Shown here: one piece after another, positions 40,758 to 49,522 of the stretch
Numbering within the stretch: position 1 is the stretch's first letter
Layout of the letters: each line of letters begins with the position of its first letter
Assembly (NCBI RefSeq): GCF_014930455.1
Contig: NZ_JAAIYO010000020.1
Coordinates: 1-64,000, forward strand
Origin: Corallococcus soli
GTDB taxonomy: Bacteria > Myxococcota > Myxococcia > Myxococcales > Myxococcaceae
Length of the DNA: 64,000 nucleotides
Reading direction: 5' to 3'
Made by a program: the position numbers and the translations under genes
The notes under the pieces: model-generated
What the model was told of the DNA's origin: nothing
Databases searched by the model: none
What the model saw: only the letters and a program-made list of their open reading frames with translations

Positions 40758-41963
40758 TCAGCCGTGCGCGAGGACCCGGCCCAACCGGGCGACGGCTTCC
40801 TCGATGACGGCGGGCTCGGCGTGGGAGAAGTTGAGGCGCAGGCCGTGGGCCGCGGAGCGGCCGCCCGCCACGGAGAACGCCTGTCCGGGCAGGAACGCCA
40901 CCTGGACCTCCTCCAGCGCCCTGCCGAGCAGCGCCGTGGTGTCCACGGTGTCGGGGAACTCCACCCAGACGAACATGCCGCACGCGGGCTTCGTCCACCG
41001 GGCCCCCCGGGGCGCCAGGTGGCGCTCCAGCGCGGCCAGCAGCGTGTCCCGCCGCTCACGGTAGCCGGCGCGCAGCCGCTCCAGGTGCGCGGGCAGCCCA
41101 CCGGACTCCAGGAACGCCAGCACCACGCGCTGGGCGAACGTCGTGGTGTCGATGTCGCTCGCCTCCTTCACCGTGGCCAGTCGCCCCACCATGGCCTCCG
41201 GCACCACCACCCAACCCACGCGCAGCGCGGGCGCCAGCACCTTGGAGAAGGAGCCGACGTAGTACACCCACCGGTCCTCCAGCCCGCGCAGCGCCGGCAG
41301 CGTGTGGGGTTCGTACTGGAGCAGCCCGTAGGCGTCGTCTTCAATGATGGGCAGCCGGTGTTCGCGCGCCAGGGCCACCAGCCGCTCGCGCGCCTGGAGC
41401 GGCATGCTCACGCCCAGCGGGTTGTGGCCGTCGCTCATGGTGTAGAGCAGCGCGGGCCGCTCACCGCGCTCCAGCAGCGCCCGCACCGCGTCCACGTCGA
41501 TGCCCGTCTCCGGGTGCGTGGGCACCGTGAGCCGCTTCGGCTGGAACGGATCCAACACCTGCTGGAAGCCTGAGTAGACGCGGTCCTCCACGAGCACCGT
41601 GCCGCCCGGGTCCAACAGGAGCCGCGTGAGCAGGCTCATCCCCTGCTGCCCGCCCGCGGTGAGGAACACCTGCTCCGGCGCGCACGTCACGCCCCGGCGG
41701 GCCATCAGCGCCACCACCTGCCGGCGCAGCGGCTCCAGCGTGGGGCGGTACTGGAGCGCCAGCGGCTCCTCGGCCATCACCCGCGCGGCGGCCTCCGCCA
41801 GCCCCGCCGAGGGGAACAGCGACGCGGCCGGGAGGCCCAGCGCCAGCGACAGGATGCCCGGCCGGTGGATGCGCTGGAGCATGTCCTGGATGGCGGACGG
41901 CTTCAGCTCCCGGGCCCACGCCGCCAGCGGCAGCGTCCCCGCGTCACCCGTGGCCGCGCTCAC
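40758..41963 (-). CDS. PLP-dependent class I aminotransferase, predicted HpgT role
   Basis: The 401-residue protein has the fold-type I aminotransferase pattern: LALGLPAASLFP near the start, GGQQGMSLL, EDRVYSGF, DGHNPLGVSMP (where PLP-binding Asn/Pro sit), EDDAYGLL and the Schiff-base lysine region GSFSKVLAPALRVGW. It resembles the LysN/aminoadipate-type enzymes that include HpgT-like proteins. Given its neighbours it should transaminate 4-hydroxyphenylglyoxylate to 4-hydroxyphenylglycine. In such pathways the donor is tyrosine, which regenerates hydroxyphenylpyruvate (known cycle). It starts at GTG 41,963, overlapping the HmaS stop by four bases (GTGA), so the two are translationally coupled. 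Confidence 0.86.
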   Translation of the reverse strand: MSAATGDAGTLPLAAWARELKPSAIQDMLQRIHRPGILSLALGLPAASLFPSAGLAEAAARVMAEEPLALQYRPTLEPLRRQVVALMARRGVTCAPEQVFLTAGGQQGMSLLTRLLLDPGGTVLVEDRVYSGFQQVLDPFQPKRLTVPTHPETGIDVDAVRALLERGERPALLYTMSDGHNPLGVSMPLQARERLVALAREHRLPIIEDDAYGLLQYEPHTLPALRGLEDRWVYYVGSFSKVLAPALRVGWVVVPEAMVGRLATVKEASDIDTTTFAQRVVLAFLESGGLPAHLERLRAGYRERRDTLLAALERHLAPRGARWTKPACGMFVWVEFPDTVDTTALLGRALEEVQVAFLPGQAFSVAGGRSAAHGLRLNFSHAEPAVIEEAVARLGRVLAHG

Positions 41964-43030
41964 GCCTGGACCCGCGCGTAGTCACGCTCCACCGCCTCGA
42001 ACAGCGCGCGGATGTTGGCCCCTCCGAAGCCGCGGGCCTCCTGGCGCTGGATGGCCTCGAAGAACAGCGTCTGGCGGGGGTGCGCGGACCGGGTGAAGGT
42101 CTGCAGCAGCGTGCCCCACTCGTCCCGGTCCACCAGGATGCCCAGCTCGCGCAGGGGCTCCAGGTCGAACGCCAGCGCGCCCAGCCGCGACTCCAGCCGC
42201 TCGTAGTACGCCGGAGGGATGGCCAGGAACGACAGGCCCTGCTGGAGCTGGCGCACACACCCCACGATGTCGTTCGTCAGCAGCGCCAGGTGCTGCACCC
42301 CGGGGCCGCCGTGCCGGCGGAGGAACTCGCCAATCTGGCCGGGGTTCTCCCGGGACAGGGGCTCCTGGAGCGGCAGGCAGATGCGCGTGGACAGGCTCTG
42401 CACCACCTTGGAGTTCATCCCGCTGGCGTCCGTGTGGACCGTCTCCTGGTGGGACTGCCGGAAGCCGAAGACGTGCTCGTAGAAGCGCACCGTCGCGTCC
42501 AGCGTGCCCGGCTCCAGGCAGATGGCCAGGTGGTCCAGGCCGGCGAACGGCTCGAAGTCCAGCTGCACAGGCGCCTCGCACGGCACCATGCCCGGCGGCA
42601 GGAACGCGCCCACCGGAGCGTCGCACTGGATGAGGGAGTGCACCAGGTCCCCCACCGTGCCCACCGTCGCCTGGAGCATCCGCCGCCCCGCGCCGTCCTT
42701 GCCCACCACCGGCTCGCGCAGGGGCTGCGCGCCGCGCTGCGTGACGTGCCCGAACGCCGCCACCGCGTCTTTCGTGCGCAGCGCGATGTCCCGGACGCCG
42801 TCGCCATGCGCTTCCACGTACGTGGATGAGACGTCACCCGCCTCCAGCCCCTGCGTCAGCAAGAGCCGCAGCGTCCCCTGCTGCAACAAGACAGAGCGCC
42901 TTCCGGTGAGCCCCGTCTCCGGTCCACCCTCGGCCACCCGACGGAAACCCAGGTTGCCCGTGTAGAAACCGGATGCGGTCGAGACGTCGGCGACGCACAG
43001 CTCAACGTACTCGATATCATCGAAATGCAT
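41960..43030 (-). CDS. hmaS: 4-hydroxymandelate synthase (HPPD-like Fe(II) dioxygenase)
   Basis: The 356-residue protein starts at ATG 43,030 (an in-frame TTG at 43,057 is less likely). Two vicinal-oxygen-chelate domains are seen. The C-terminal one carries the iron ligands: His in GLDHLAI, His in GVQHLALL and Glu in TLFFEAIQ. Homologues either make homogentisate (HPPD) or 4-hydroxymandelate (HmaS) from 4-hydroxyphenylpyruvate. The active-site residues that separate the two cannot be settled by eye, but the directly following aminotransferase and hydroxymandelate oxidase genes make HmaS far more likely. It is the first gene of the Hpg operon. Confidence 0.85.
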   Translation of the reverse strand: MHFDDIEYVELCVADVSTASGFYTGNLGFRRVAEGGPETGLTGRRSVLLQQGTLRLLLTQGLEAGDVSSTYVEAHGDGVRDIALRTKDAVAAFGHVTQRGAQPLREPVVGKDGAGRRMLQATVGTVGDLVHSLIQCDAPVGAFLPPGMVPCEAPVQLDFEPFAGLDHLAICLEPGTLDATVRFYEHVFGFRQSHQETVHTDASGMNSKVVQSLSTRICLPLQEPLSRENPGQIGEFLRRHGGPGVQHLALLTNDIVGCVRQLQQGLSFLAIPPAYYERLESRLGALAFDLEPLRELGILVDRDEWGTLLQTFTRSAHPRQTLFFEAIQRQEARGFGGANIRALFEAVERDYARVQA

Positions 43031-43136
43031 GAGTTGACCCTGTCCCGGTGAAATCAAACTTGCTTGGATGATAAACGATTCAGGAGAAGACGGGAGTGCT
43101 TTTCCACCTGTTTGATTCCGTTCCCAGCGGATCCGC
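43031..43136 (-). promoter_or_regulatory. Promoter region candidate upstream of hmaS
   Basis: These 106 bases between the cysC stop and the hmaS start are AT-richer than their surroundings. A TATCAT hexamer on the minus strand (43,068-43,073) is a fair -10 element but I see no good -35 at the usual distance. AGCGGATCCGCT at 43,127-43,138 is a perfect 12-base palindrome overlapping the cysC stop. Confidence 0.35.
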
Positions 43137-43697
43137 TCAAGCGACGCTGACGCTGGGTGCCAACAGGCCGTGATTCCTCAATGTTTCAAGGATGCGCTCC
43201 ACCCCTGACACGACCGTCTCCGCGTCGGAGCGGACGACGACCTCGGGCGACTCCGGCGGTTCGTACGGGTCCGACACGCCGGTGAAGCGGGAGAGCTCCC
43301 CCGCCAGGGCCCTCTTGTAGAGCCCCTTCACGTCCCGGGCAATGAGGGCGTCGAGACTGGCGTGGACGTGCACCTCCAGGAACGGGATGCCGGCCTGGGT
43401 GGCCTGGGCGCGCAGCTCGTCCCGGGAGCTGCGGTACGGGGAGATGGCGGCGGTGAGGACCCCCACCTCGTGCTTCGCCAGCAGGCGCGCCACGTAGCCG
43501 ATGCGCCGGACGTTCTCCTCGCGGTCCTCGCGGCTGAAGCCCAGGCCGCGGGACAGGGACGCGCGGAATTCGTCCCCGTCGAGCAGCTCCACGCGCTGCA
43601 CGGGCTCAAGGCGCCGGAGCACTTCGGTGGCCAGCGTGCTCTTGCCCGCCCCGGACAGGCCGGTGAACCAGAGGATGAACCCCGGACCCTGTCGCAT
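43137..43697 (-). CDS. cysC: Adenylylsulfate (APS) kinase
   Basis: The 186-residue protein is of normal length for CysC. It has the P-loop GLSGAGKST (about residues 14-22), LLDGDEFR, the FSREDREENVRR segment and ISPYRSSRD, all characteristic. It phosphorylates adenosine 5'-phosphosulfate to PAPS, the donor for sulfotransferases and reductive assimilation. It lies seven bases after the cysN stop and completes a cysD-cysN-cysC operon transcribed toward the Hpg genes. Confidence 0.95.
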   Translation of the reverse strand: MRQGPGFILWFTGLSGAGKSTLATEVLRRLEPVQRVELLDGDEFRASLSRGLGFSREDREENVRRIGYVARLLAKHEVGVLTAAISPYRSSRDELRAQATQAGIPFLEVHVHASLDALIARDVKGLYKRALAGELSRFTGVSDPYEPPESPEVVVRSDAETVVSGVERILETLRNHGLLAPSVSVA

Positions 43698-43704
43698 CGT
43701 CTGT

Positions 43705-44970
43705 CTACCCCTCCACCGCGGGGCCGTTGATCATCCCGGCGCCCACGGTGGCGTTCGTGCCTTCGTCAATGAGGATGAAGCTGCCCGTGCCCCGGTTGCG
43801 GCGGTACGCGTCGAAGAAGAGGGGCACCGTCGTGCGCAGCGTGACGCGGCCCACCTCGTTGAGCTTCAGGCCGGGGCTGCCCACGTCACGGTGCAGCGTG
43901 TTGACGTCCAGCCGGTAGTGCAGCCGCTTCACCATCGCGCGCGCCATGCGGGTGGTGTGCTTGAGGGCCAGCCGCGCCCCGGCGCCGAGCACCGCCGCGT
44001 CCGACAGCCAGCACACCATCGCGTCCACGTCCTGACCCACCGTGGGCGGATTGCCCGGCCGGCACAGCATGTCGCCGCGGCCGACGTCCAGCGCGTCCTC
44101 CAGCGTCACGCTCACCGACATGGGAGGGAACGCCTCCGCCACCGGCCTGCCCGCCACCTCCAGCGACTGGATGCGGGTGGTGAAGCCGGACGGCAGCGCC
44201 TTCACCTCATCGCCCGGCCGCATCACGCCGCCCAGGAGCTGCCCGGCGTAGGAGCGGTGGTCGTGGAACTGCTTCGTGGACGCGGGCCGGATGACGGACT
44301 GCACGGGGAAGCGCAGGTGGATGAGGTCGCGGTCGGACGCGATGTGCACGTTCTCCAGGTGGTGCAGCAGCGTGGGGCCCTGGTACCAGGGCATCCTCCC
44401 GGAGCGCGTCACCACGTTGTCCCCGCCCAGCGCGCAGACGGGGATGAACGCCAGGTCCGTCACGTCCAGCTTCATGGAGAACTGGCGGAACTCCTCGCGG
44501 ATGCGCTCGAAGACGTCCGCGTCGTAGCCCACCAGGTCCATCTTGTTCACGCACAGCACCAGGTGCGGCACCCGCAGGAGCGACGCGAGGAAGGCATGCC
44601 GCCGCGTCTGCTCCACCACCCCCTTGCGCGCATCCACCAGGATGAGCGCCAGGTCCGCCGTGGACGCGCCCGTCACCATGTTGCGCGTGTATTGGAGGTG
44701 CCCCGGCGTGTCCGCGATGATGAACCTGCGCTTCGCCGTGGCGAAGGAGCGGTACGCCACGTCGATGGTGATGCCCTGCTCGCGCTCGGCCTTCAGCCCG
44801 TCCAGCAGCAGCGCCAGGTTGACGTACTCATCGCCCCGCGCCTGGCTGGTGCGCTCCACGGCGGCGAGCTGGTCTTCCAGGAGGGATTGCGTGTCGAACA
44901 GCAGCCGCCCGATGAGGGTGCTCTTGCCGTCGTCCACCGAGCCCGCGGTCGCGAACCTCAACAGCTCCAC
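43705..44970 (-). CDS. cysN: Sulfate adenylyltransferase large (GTPase) subunit
   Basis: The 421-residue protein is an EF-Tu-like GTPase: SVDDGKST (G1), REQGITIDVAYR (G2), DTPGHLQYTRN (G3) and NKMD (G4). The C-terminal beta-barrel domains follow. With CysD it forms ATP sulfurylase, which couples GTP hydrolysis to APS synthesis. The length is that of a CysN without the fused CysC domain, in agreement with the separate cysC next to it. It starts at GTG 44,970; this G is the last base of the cysD TAG stop. Confidence 0.95.
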   Translation of the reverse strand: MELLRFATAGSVDDGKSTLIGRLLFDTQSLLEDQLAAVERTSQARGDEYVNLALLLDGLKAEREQGITIDVAYRSFATAKRRFIIADTPGHLQYTRNMVTGASTADLALILVDARKGVVEQTRRHAFLASLLRVPHLVLCVNKMDLVGYDADVFERIREEFRQFSMKLDVTDLAFIPVCALGGDNVVTRSGRMPWYQGPTLLHHLENVHIASDRDLIHLRFPVQSVIRPASTKQFHDHRSYAGQLLGGVMRPGDEVKALPSGFTTRIQSLEVAGRPVAEAFPPMSVSVTLEDALDVGRGDMLCRPGNPPTVGQDVDAMVCWLSDAAVLGAGARLALKHTTRMARAMVKRLHYRLDVNTLHRDVGSPGLKLNEVGRVTLRTTVPLFFDAYRRNRGTGSFILIDEGTNATVGAGMINGPAVEG

Positions 44971-45875
44971 TAGAAGTAACCCTCGCGCTTGCGCTCTTCC
45001 ATCGCCGTCTCACTGAACCTGTCGTCCGCGCGGCTGGCCCCGCGCTCCGTCACCCGCGACGCCCGCACCTCCGCGATGACCTGCTCCACCGTGGCCGCGC
45101 TGGACTCCACGCACGCGGTGCACGTCATGTCCCCCACGGTGCGGAAGCGGACCGCCCGGGTCATCACCGTCTCGCCGGGCAGCAGGGGCAGGAACGGCGA
45201 GTGCGCCATCAGCATCCCGTCGCGGTGGAACACCTGACGCGGGTGCGTGAAGTAGAGCGACGGCAGCGCCACGCCCTCCCGGGCGATGTAGTGCCAGACG
45301 TCCAGCTCGGTCCAGTTGGACAGCGGGAACACCCGCAGGTGTTCGCCCCGGCGGAGCCTGCCGTTGTAGAGCCCCCACGGCTCCGGCCGCTGGTTCTTTG
45401 GATCCCACTGGCCGAACTCGTCACGGAAGGAATACACGCGCTCCTTCGCGCGGGACTTCTCCTCGTCGCGGCGGGCGCCCCCCAGGACGGCGTTGAAGCC
45501 GTGCGCCTGGATGGCCTCCAGCAACGGCTGCGTCTGCAAGCGGTTGCGCGACGCGCGCGGGCCCTTCTCCTCCGTCACCCGCCCCGCGTCGATGGCCTCC
45601 TGCACGGACACCCCGATGAGCCGCGCGCCCAGCGTGGCCACGCGCTCGTCGCGAAACCGGAGGACCTCCGGGAAGTTGTGTCCCGTGTCCACGTGCATCA
45701 GGGGAAACGGCGGCGGCGCCGGCCAGAAGGCCTTCAGCGCCAGGTGCAACAGCACCGCGGAGTCCTTCCCCCCCGAGAAGAGCAGCACCGGCCGGTCCAG
45801 CTCCGACGCGACCTCCCGGAGGATGAACAGGGACTCGGCTTCCAGTGCCTCAAGAGGTGAAAGCTCGTAGCGCAA
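44970..45875 (-). CDS. cysD: Sulfate adenylyltransferase small subunit
   Basis: The 301-residue protein aligns with CysD from LEALEAESLFILRE onward. It has the PP-loop SGGKDSAVLLHLA and HVDTGHNFPEV, and ends with the ERKREGYF tail typical of the family. The start is placed at TTG 45,875 because it gives the usual N-terminal length and no ATG or GTG is available in frame close by. There is no convincing ribosome site before it. Instead, a strong GGAGGG plus ATG directs a short out-of-frame peptide across this start (see 45,850-45,900). It is the first gene of the sulfate-activation operon. Confidence 0.93.
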   Translation of the reverse strand: MRYELSPLEALEAESLFILREVASELDRPVLLFSGGKDSAVLLHLALKAFWPAPPPFPLMHVDTGHNFPEVLRFRDERVATLGARLIGVSVQEAIDAGRVTEEKGPRASRNRLQTQPLLEAIQAHGFNAVLGGARRDEEKSRAKERVYSFRDEFGQWDPKNQRPEPWGLYNGRLRRGEHLRVFPLSNWTELDVWHYIAREGVALPSLYFTHPRQVFHRDGMLMAHSPFLPLLPGETVMTRAVRFRTVGDMTCTACVESSAATVEQVIAEVRASRVTERGASRADDRFSETAMEERKREGYF

Positions 45876-45900
45876 GGGGGTGGGAAGATAGCACAGCCAT
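45850..45900 (-). CDS. Possible 16-residue upstream ORF overlapping the cysD start
   Basis: GGAGGG four bases before ATG 45,900 starts the peptide MAVLSSHPLALRAFTS, ending at TGA 45,850, out of frame with cysD. It spans the poorly endowed TTG start of cysD at 45,875. It could couple ribosomes into cysD or be a chance ORF. Confidence 0.3.
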   Translation of the reverse strand: MAVLSSHPLALRAFTS

Positions 45901-46070
45901 GAAACCCTCCAGCGGCCTCCCCTCCCCTTGAAACACGCCGGATGAGACAGGGCCGTCCCCCTGTCCGGAGGGATGTCTCACCGGGCGTGCGCCGGGGGTC
46001 GCGCGCGGGCTTCACCCCGGGTACGGGAGGCCATTCCAGGACGGGGGCGCATGGTATAGACGGCCGCCCC

Positions 46071-46853
46071 ATGCGAAGCGCGACCCCTCCGACGCCCTCC
46101 TCCCCTGATCGCTGGTTCCCGTCCCGCAAGCCGCTGCCGGAGCCGAAGCTGCGCCTGTTCTGCCTGCCCTTCGCCGGCGGGAGCGCGGCCATCTACACGC
46201 CCTGGGCCAATGCCCTGCCCGCGGGCGTGGAGCTGTGCGCGGTGCAGCTCCCCGGACGGGAGCGGCGCCTGATGGAGCCGGCGTACAGGTCGCTGCCGGA
46301 GCTGCTGGAGGCGCTGATGCCGGTGCTGCTGCCGCTGATGGACCGGCCCTTCGTGGTGTTCGGCTACAGCATGGGGGCGCGCATCGGGCTGGAGGTGGTC
46401 CGGAAGCTGCGCAGCCAGGGCGGCCCCCGGCCGCTGGGCTTCATCGCCGCCGCGGCGCCGCCGCCCTCGCACAACGACCGCGAACCCATCCACCAGCTGG
46501 ATGACGCGGGCTTCATCGCGAAGCTGCGCGAATACGAAGGCACGCCGGAGGAGGTCCTCCAGCACAAGGAGCTGCTGGACCTCATCATCCCCACGCTGCG
46601 CGCGGACTTCGGGCTGGCGTGGTCCGGGGACGGGCTGGACACCGCGAAGCTGGACATCCCGCTGTCCGTCTACAGCGGCAAGACGGACAAGCACGTGGGC
46701 CCAGAGCTCATCGAGCACTGGCGCGAAGAGTCCACCGCCGACGTGCGCATCCGCCAGTTCGACGGGGGCCACTTCTTCATCCGCTCACACGCGCCCGCGG
46801 TGCTGGCCGCCGTGCGTGAGGACCTGGCGCGCTGGACGACGGCCGTCCCCTAG
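46071..46853 (+). CDS. Type II thioesterase
   Basis: The 260-residue alpha/beta hydrolase has LFCLPFAGGSA at the oxyanion loop, the nucleophile Ser100 in GYSMGAR and the catalytic His234 in DGGHFF. Length and motifs match the stand-alone thioesterases that accompany NRPS/PKS lines and remove wrong or stalled acyl groups from carrier domains. The ATG at 46,071 gives the normal N-terminus. It is convergent with the phosphopantetheinyl transferase: the two stops share CTAG at 46,850-46,853. It is likely to serve the NRPS of this window. Confidence 0.94.
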   Translation: MRSATPPTPSSPDRWFPSRKPLPEPKLRLFCLPFAGGSAAIYTPWANALPAGVELCAVQLPGRERRLMEPAYRSLPELLEALMPVLLPLMDRPFVVFGYSMGARIGLEVVRKLRSQGGPRPLGFIAAAAPPPSHNDREPIHQLDDAGFIAKLREYEGTPEEVLQHKELLDLIIPTLRADFGLAWSGDGLDTAKLDIPLSVYSGKTDKHVGPELIEHWREESTADVRIRQFDGGHFFIRSHAPAVLAAVREDLARWTTAVP

Positions 46854-47632
46854 ACGGTCACGAAGCGCGGCGGAGCGTCCCCGGCGAGCGGCACGGTGTG
46901 CTGCCAACGCACGGTGAGCGCCCCGCCCCGGGGCCGGCGGAAGGCCACCGCCGCCTGGTGTCGCTCGGACGGCCGGTGCTGCACGAACTGCCACACGTCC
47001 GGCACGTCCCCCATGCGCGGGTCGAAGGTGATGGCGGGCATCTGGCCCGGCACCAGGTCGAACGCGAATTGATCCAACGGGAGAGACAGGCCCGCGCCGC
47101 GCGCCTTGATGTACGCCTCCTTCAGGGTCCAGTACTCGAAGAAGCGCTCCCGCTGACGCTCCTTCGGAAGCGCGCGCAGGGCCTGCACCTCCGTGCGGGC
47201 GAAGTAGTGGTCTGCGATCTCCACCGTCTCCCCTGGCCGCTGCGCGTCCTCGATGTCCGCGCCCAGGTCCACGTCCCGGCCCACCGCGATGAGCGCCATG
47301 CCGTCGGTGTGGCTCAGGTTGAAGCGCAGCCACTGCCCCTCCGGGCCGACGATGGCCGGACGGCCGTACGCGTTGGGCACGAAGCGCCACGCCTCCGGCG
47401 CGACGGGCGCGTAGCGCGACAGCGTCAGGCGCACCAGCGCGTGTGACACCAGGTACTGGCGCTGGTGGCGCTCGAAGCGGAAGCGCCGCTGCTTCTCCCG
47501 CTCCTGCGCGTCCAGCAGGGGCAGGTAGGCCGCCAGGAGGCTCGGGTCGTCGATGCGCTCGGGTTCGACGAGCCAGACATGGACCTCGTCGGGTCGCAGC
47601 TCCAGGGGCTTGAAGGGAGAGGCCAGCGTCAT
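46850..47632 (-). CDS. Sfp-type 4'-phosphopantetheinyl transferase
   Basis: The 260-residue protein starts at ATG 47,632. It contains RFNLSHTDG, the magnesium motif LGADIED (GxDxE) and FEYWTLKEAYIKARGAG (WxxKEAxxK), the three signatures of the Sfp group. It transfers phosphopantetheine from CoA to carrier-domain serines. It is probably what activates the ACP and PCPs of the NRPS at 1-22,695. The ORF could be read further upstream, but family members begin near this ATG. Confidence 0.95.
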   Translation of the reverse strand: MTLASPFKPLELRPDEVHVWLVEPERIDDPSLLAAYLPLLDAQEREKQRRFRFERHQRQYLVSHALVRLTLSRYAPVAPEAWRFVPNAYGRPAIVGPEGQWLRFNLSHTDGMALIAVGRDVDLGADIEDAQRPGETVEIADHYFARTEVQALRALPKERQRERFFEYWTLKEAYIKARGAGLSLPLDQFAFDLVPGQMPAITFDPRMGDVPDVWQFVQHRPSERHQAAVAFRRPRGGALTVRWQHTVPLAGDAPPRFVTV

Positions 47633-47723
47633 GTCCGCAAGGGAAGCAGGAACCGCCGCGCATGTCACGGTGTAGGCTTCGCGCTCCACGGCCCGGACCG
47701 GGCCCGCCGCCAGGGGATCCCCA

Positions 47724-48929
47724 GTGGACCTTTCCATCGCGACGACGAAGCTCCAGGCACTGCGCAAGGACATGACCGGCCACACGGACCGGGACGACGA
47801 GCTTCGCATCCTGGACCTGCTCCGGGGCGCCACCGGCGAGGAGTTGAACTTCCTGCTGTCCAACGTGGACCTGGTGCGCCTGCTGTCGGACCTGGATGAC
47901 CGGCTGGCGGGGCCGGACCACCACACCGCGCTATTGGAGCTGCTGTGCACGCACCGGGCCCCGGAGCTGTCCCTGCCCGTGCGGGCCTCCCTGGCCACCG
48001 CGCTCCAGAAGGGCGCCACGCACGCGCAGGCGGAGCGGCGGCTGCGCGACCTGTTCCTCGGGCTCAAGGGCCGGGAGCTGACCGCGTTCAAGAACCTGCT
48101 GGACGCCGGGGGCGACCATCACGACCTGCAACAACTGGTGTTCGGCGACGTGGACGACGCGGCCGTGCGCGACGACGTGCTGAAGCACTTCCAGCGCGAG
48201 GCGGAGGCCGTCCCCAGCGGCGAGAACAAGGTGCTCAGCGACATCGACGACACGTTCTTCGCCAACTGGGTGGACAAGCGCTACCCGTCCAAGACGGTGT
48301 ACCCGGGCGTGCTCGCGTTCTACCAGGAGCTGGACCGGGGGCCGGGCCTCATCCCGGGCCGTGCGGGCGACCTCACCTTCGTGAGCGCGCGCCCGCAGGA
48401 TCCGCTGGGCCTCATCGAGAACGCCACGCTGGAGTCCCTGCGCGAGCGCGGCGTCCCCCTGGCGGTGATGCTCTCCGGCAGCTTCTTCCACCTGGTGGGC
48501 AACACCCGCATCGCGCAGAAGAAGTTCGAGAACTTCGAGCGCTACGCCCGCCTCTTCCCGGAGTACGGCTTCGTCTTCGTGGGCGACAGCGGCCAGGGGG
48601 ACGTGGAGTTCGGCGCCCGGATGCGCGCCGCCCAACCCCAGACGGTGCGCGCCGTGTTCATCCACGACGTGGTGGCGACGCCGGAGGACAAGCGCGAGGA
48701 CTGGCGCGCCCAGCACGTCTACTTCTTCGACACCTACGTGGGCGCGGCGGTGGATGCCTTCCAGGCCGGCGTGGTGTCCCGGGACGGCGTGGACCGCATC
48801 GCCACCGCCGCCGTCGAATCCCTGGCATCCATCACCTTCCCCTCCCCCGCCCAACGGCAGACGCGGGAAGCGGAGCTGGCGCGCGATCTGGCCCGGGCCC
48901 GGGCGCTGCCGCGCGCCCCGTCTGTTTGA
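47724..48929 (+). CDS. App1/DUF2183-type phosphatase-domain protein
   Basis: The 401-residue protein starts at GTG 47,724, with AGGGG 8 bases upstream. Residues about 1-160 are helical and carry no motif I know. The C-terminal domain has LSDIDDTFF (DxDxT), FVSARPQD and FVGDSGQGDVEFG, the HAD-like motifs of the App1 (DUF2183) phosphatidate phosphatase family. It should hydrolyse a phosphate ester, possibly a lipid phosphate. It is divergent from the PPTase gene, 91 bases away, and has no evident link to the biosynthetic clusters. Confidence 0.82.
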   Translation: MDLSIATTKLQALRKDMTGHTDRDDELRILDLLRGATGEELNFLLSNVDLVRLLSDLDDRLAGPDHHTALLELLCTHRAPELSLPVRASLATALQKGATHAQAERRLRDLFLGLKGRELTAFKNLLDAGGDHHDLQQLVFGDVDDAAVRDDVLKHFQREAEAVPSGENKVLSDIDDTFFANWVDKRYPSKTVYPGVLAFYQELDRGPGLIPGRAGDLTFVSARPQDPLGLIENATLESLRERGVPLAVMLSGSFFHLVGNTRIAQKKFENFERYARLFPEYGFVFVGDSGQGDVEFGARMRAAQPQTVRAVFIHDVVATPEDKREDWRAQHVYFFDTYVGAAVDAFQAGVVSRDGVDRIATAAVESLASITFPSPAQRQTREAELARDLARARALPRAPSV

Positions 48930-48994
48930 ATATCGATGGATGGCTCGCGTCCACACGCGCGGCCCGATGTACTTCCTCCGGGTACCGAAAGAAG

Positions 48995-49522
48995 ATGACC
49001 TCCATGTTCCGCACGCTTGCCTTGACCTCCGCCGCCGCCCTCTCCCTCTTCTGCGCCGCGTGTGGCGGTGGGGACGACGAAGACACCACGACTCCGGAGG
49101 TCAAGGACACGCGCTCCAACGTGTCGGGCACCCACCCCGTCCAGCTGAGCCTCATCGTGACCGGGGTCCCCGAAGCCACCGACCCCATCGCCACCACGCT
49201 CGCCATCACCGAGGAGGCGAACTCCAAGACGGACCTGCGCTTCGCCATCGTCGGTCTGGACTGCGACCTGACCGGGGCGATGACAGGCGAGTCCACCTTC
49301 AAGGTGAACCCGGGCTCCTGCGACCTGGCGTTTCCGACCGAAGGCGGGGAAGGCGAGGCGGGGTCCTGCTCCGTCCAGCTCTCCGTCACCCAGGGGACCG
49401 GCGGACGGGAGTCGGGCGCGAAGCTCCAGGCCACCCTCTCCGGCACGTACAGCATCAACTGCAGCGACGTCGTGCCCTTCCCCCTCTCCCTGCCCCTGAC
49501 CATCGAAATCGTGGGCACCTGA
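48995..49522 (+). CDS. Small secreted lipoprotein of unknown function
   Basis: The 175-residue protein has a hydrophobic leader (MTSMFRTLALTSAAALSLFC) followed by AACGGGDDED. This looks like a lipoprotein signal with a loose lipobox (Cys at -3 rather than Leu/Val) and a flexible acidic spacer. The mature part is Thr/Ser/Gly-rich beta-type sequence with four further cysteines (LDCDL, GSCDL, GSCSV, INCSD) that could pair. I recognise no family. ATG 49,004 is an alternative start. Confidence 0.75.
   Translation: MTSMFRTLALTSAAALSLFCAACGGGDDEDTTTPEVKDTRSNVSGTHPVQLSLIVTGVPEATDPIATTLAITEEANSKTDLRFAIVGLDCDLTGAMTGESTFKVNPGSCDLAFPTEGGEGEAGSCSVQLSVTQGTGGRESGAKLQATLSGTYSINCSDVVPFPLSLPLTIEIVGT

Noticed and set aside
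33838..41064. Long plus-strand frames opposite the kinase and Hpg genes (33,838-37,947 and 38,347-41,064)
   Set aside because: Low-complexity Arg/Leu/Gln translation without motifs; the minus strand has full kinase, FHA, cyclase and oxidase signatures.
41960..43030. HPPD of tyrosine degradation
   Set aside because: No homogentisate pathway genes are nearby, and the coupled aminotransferase and hydroxymandelate oxidase genes form the Hpg set.
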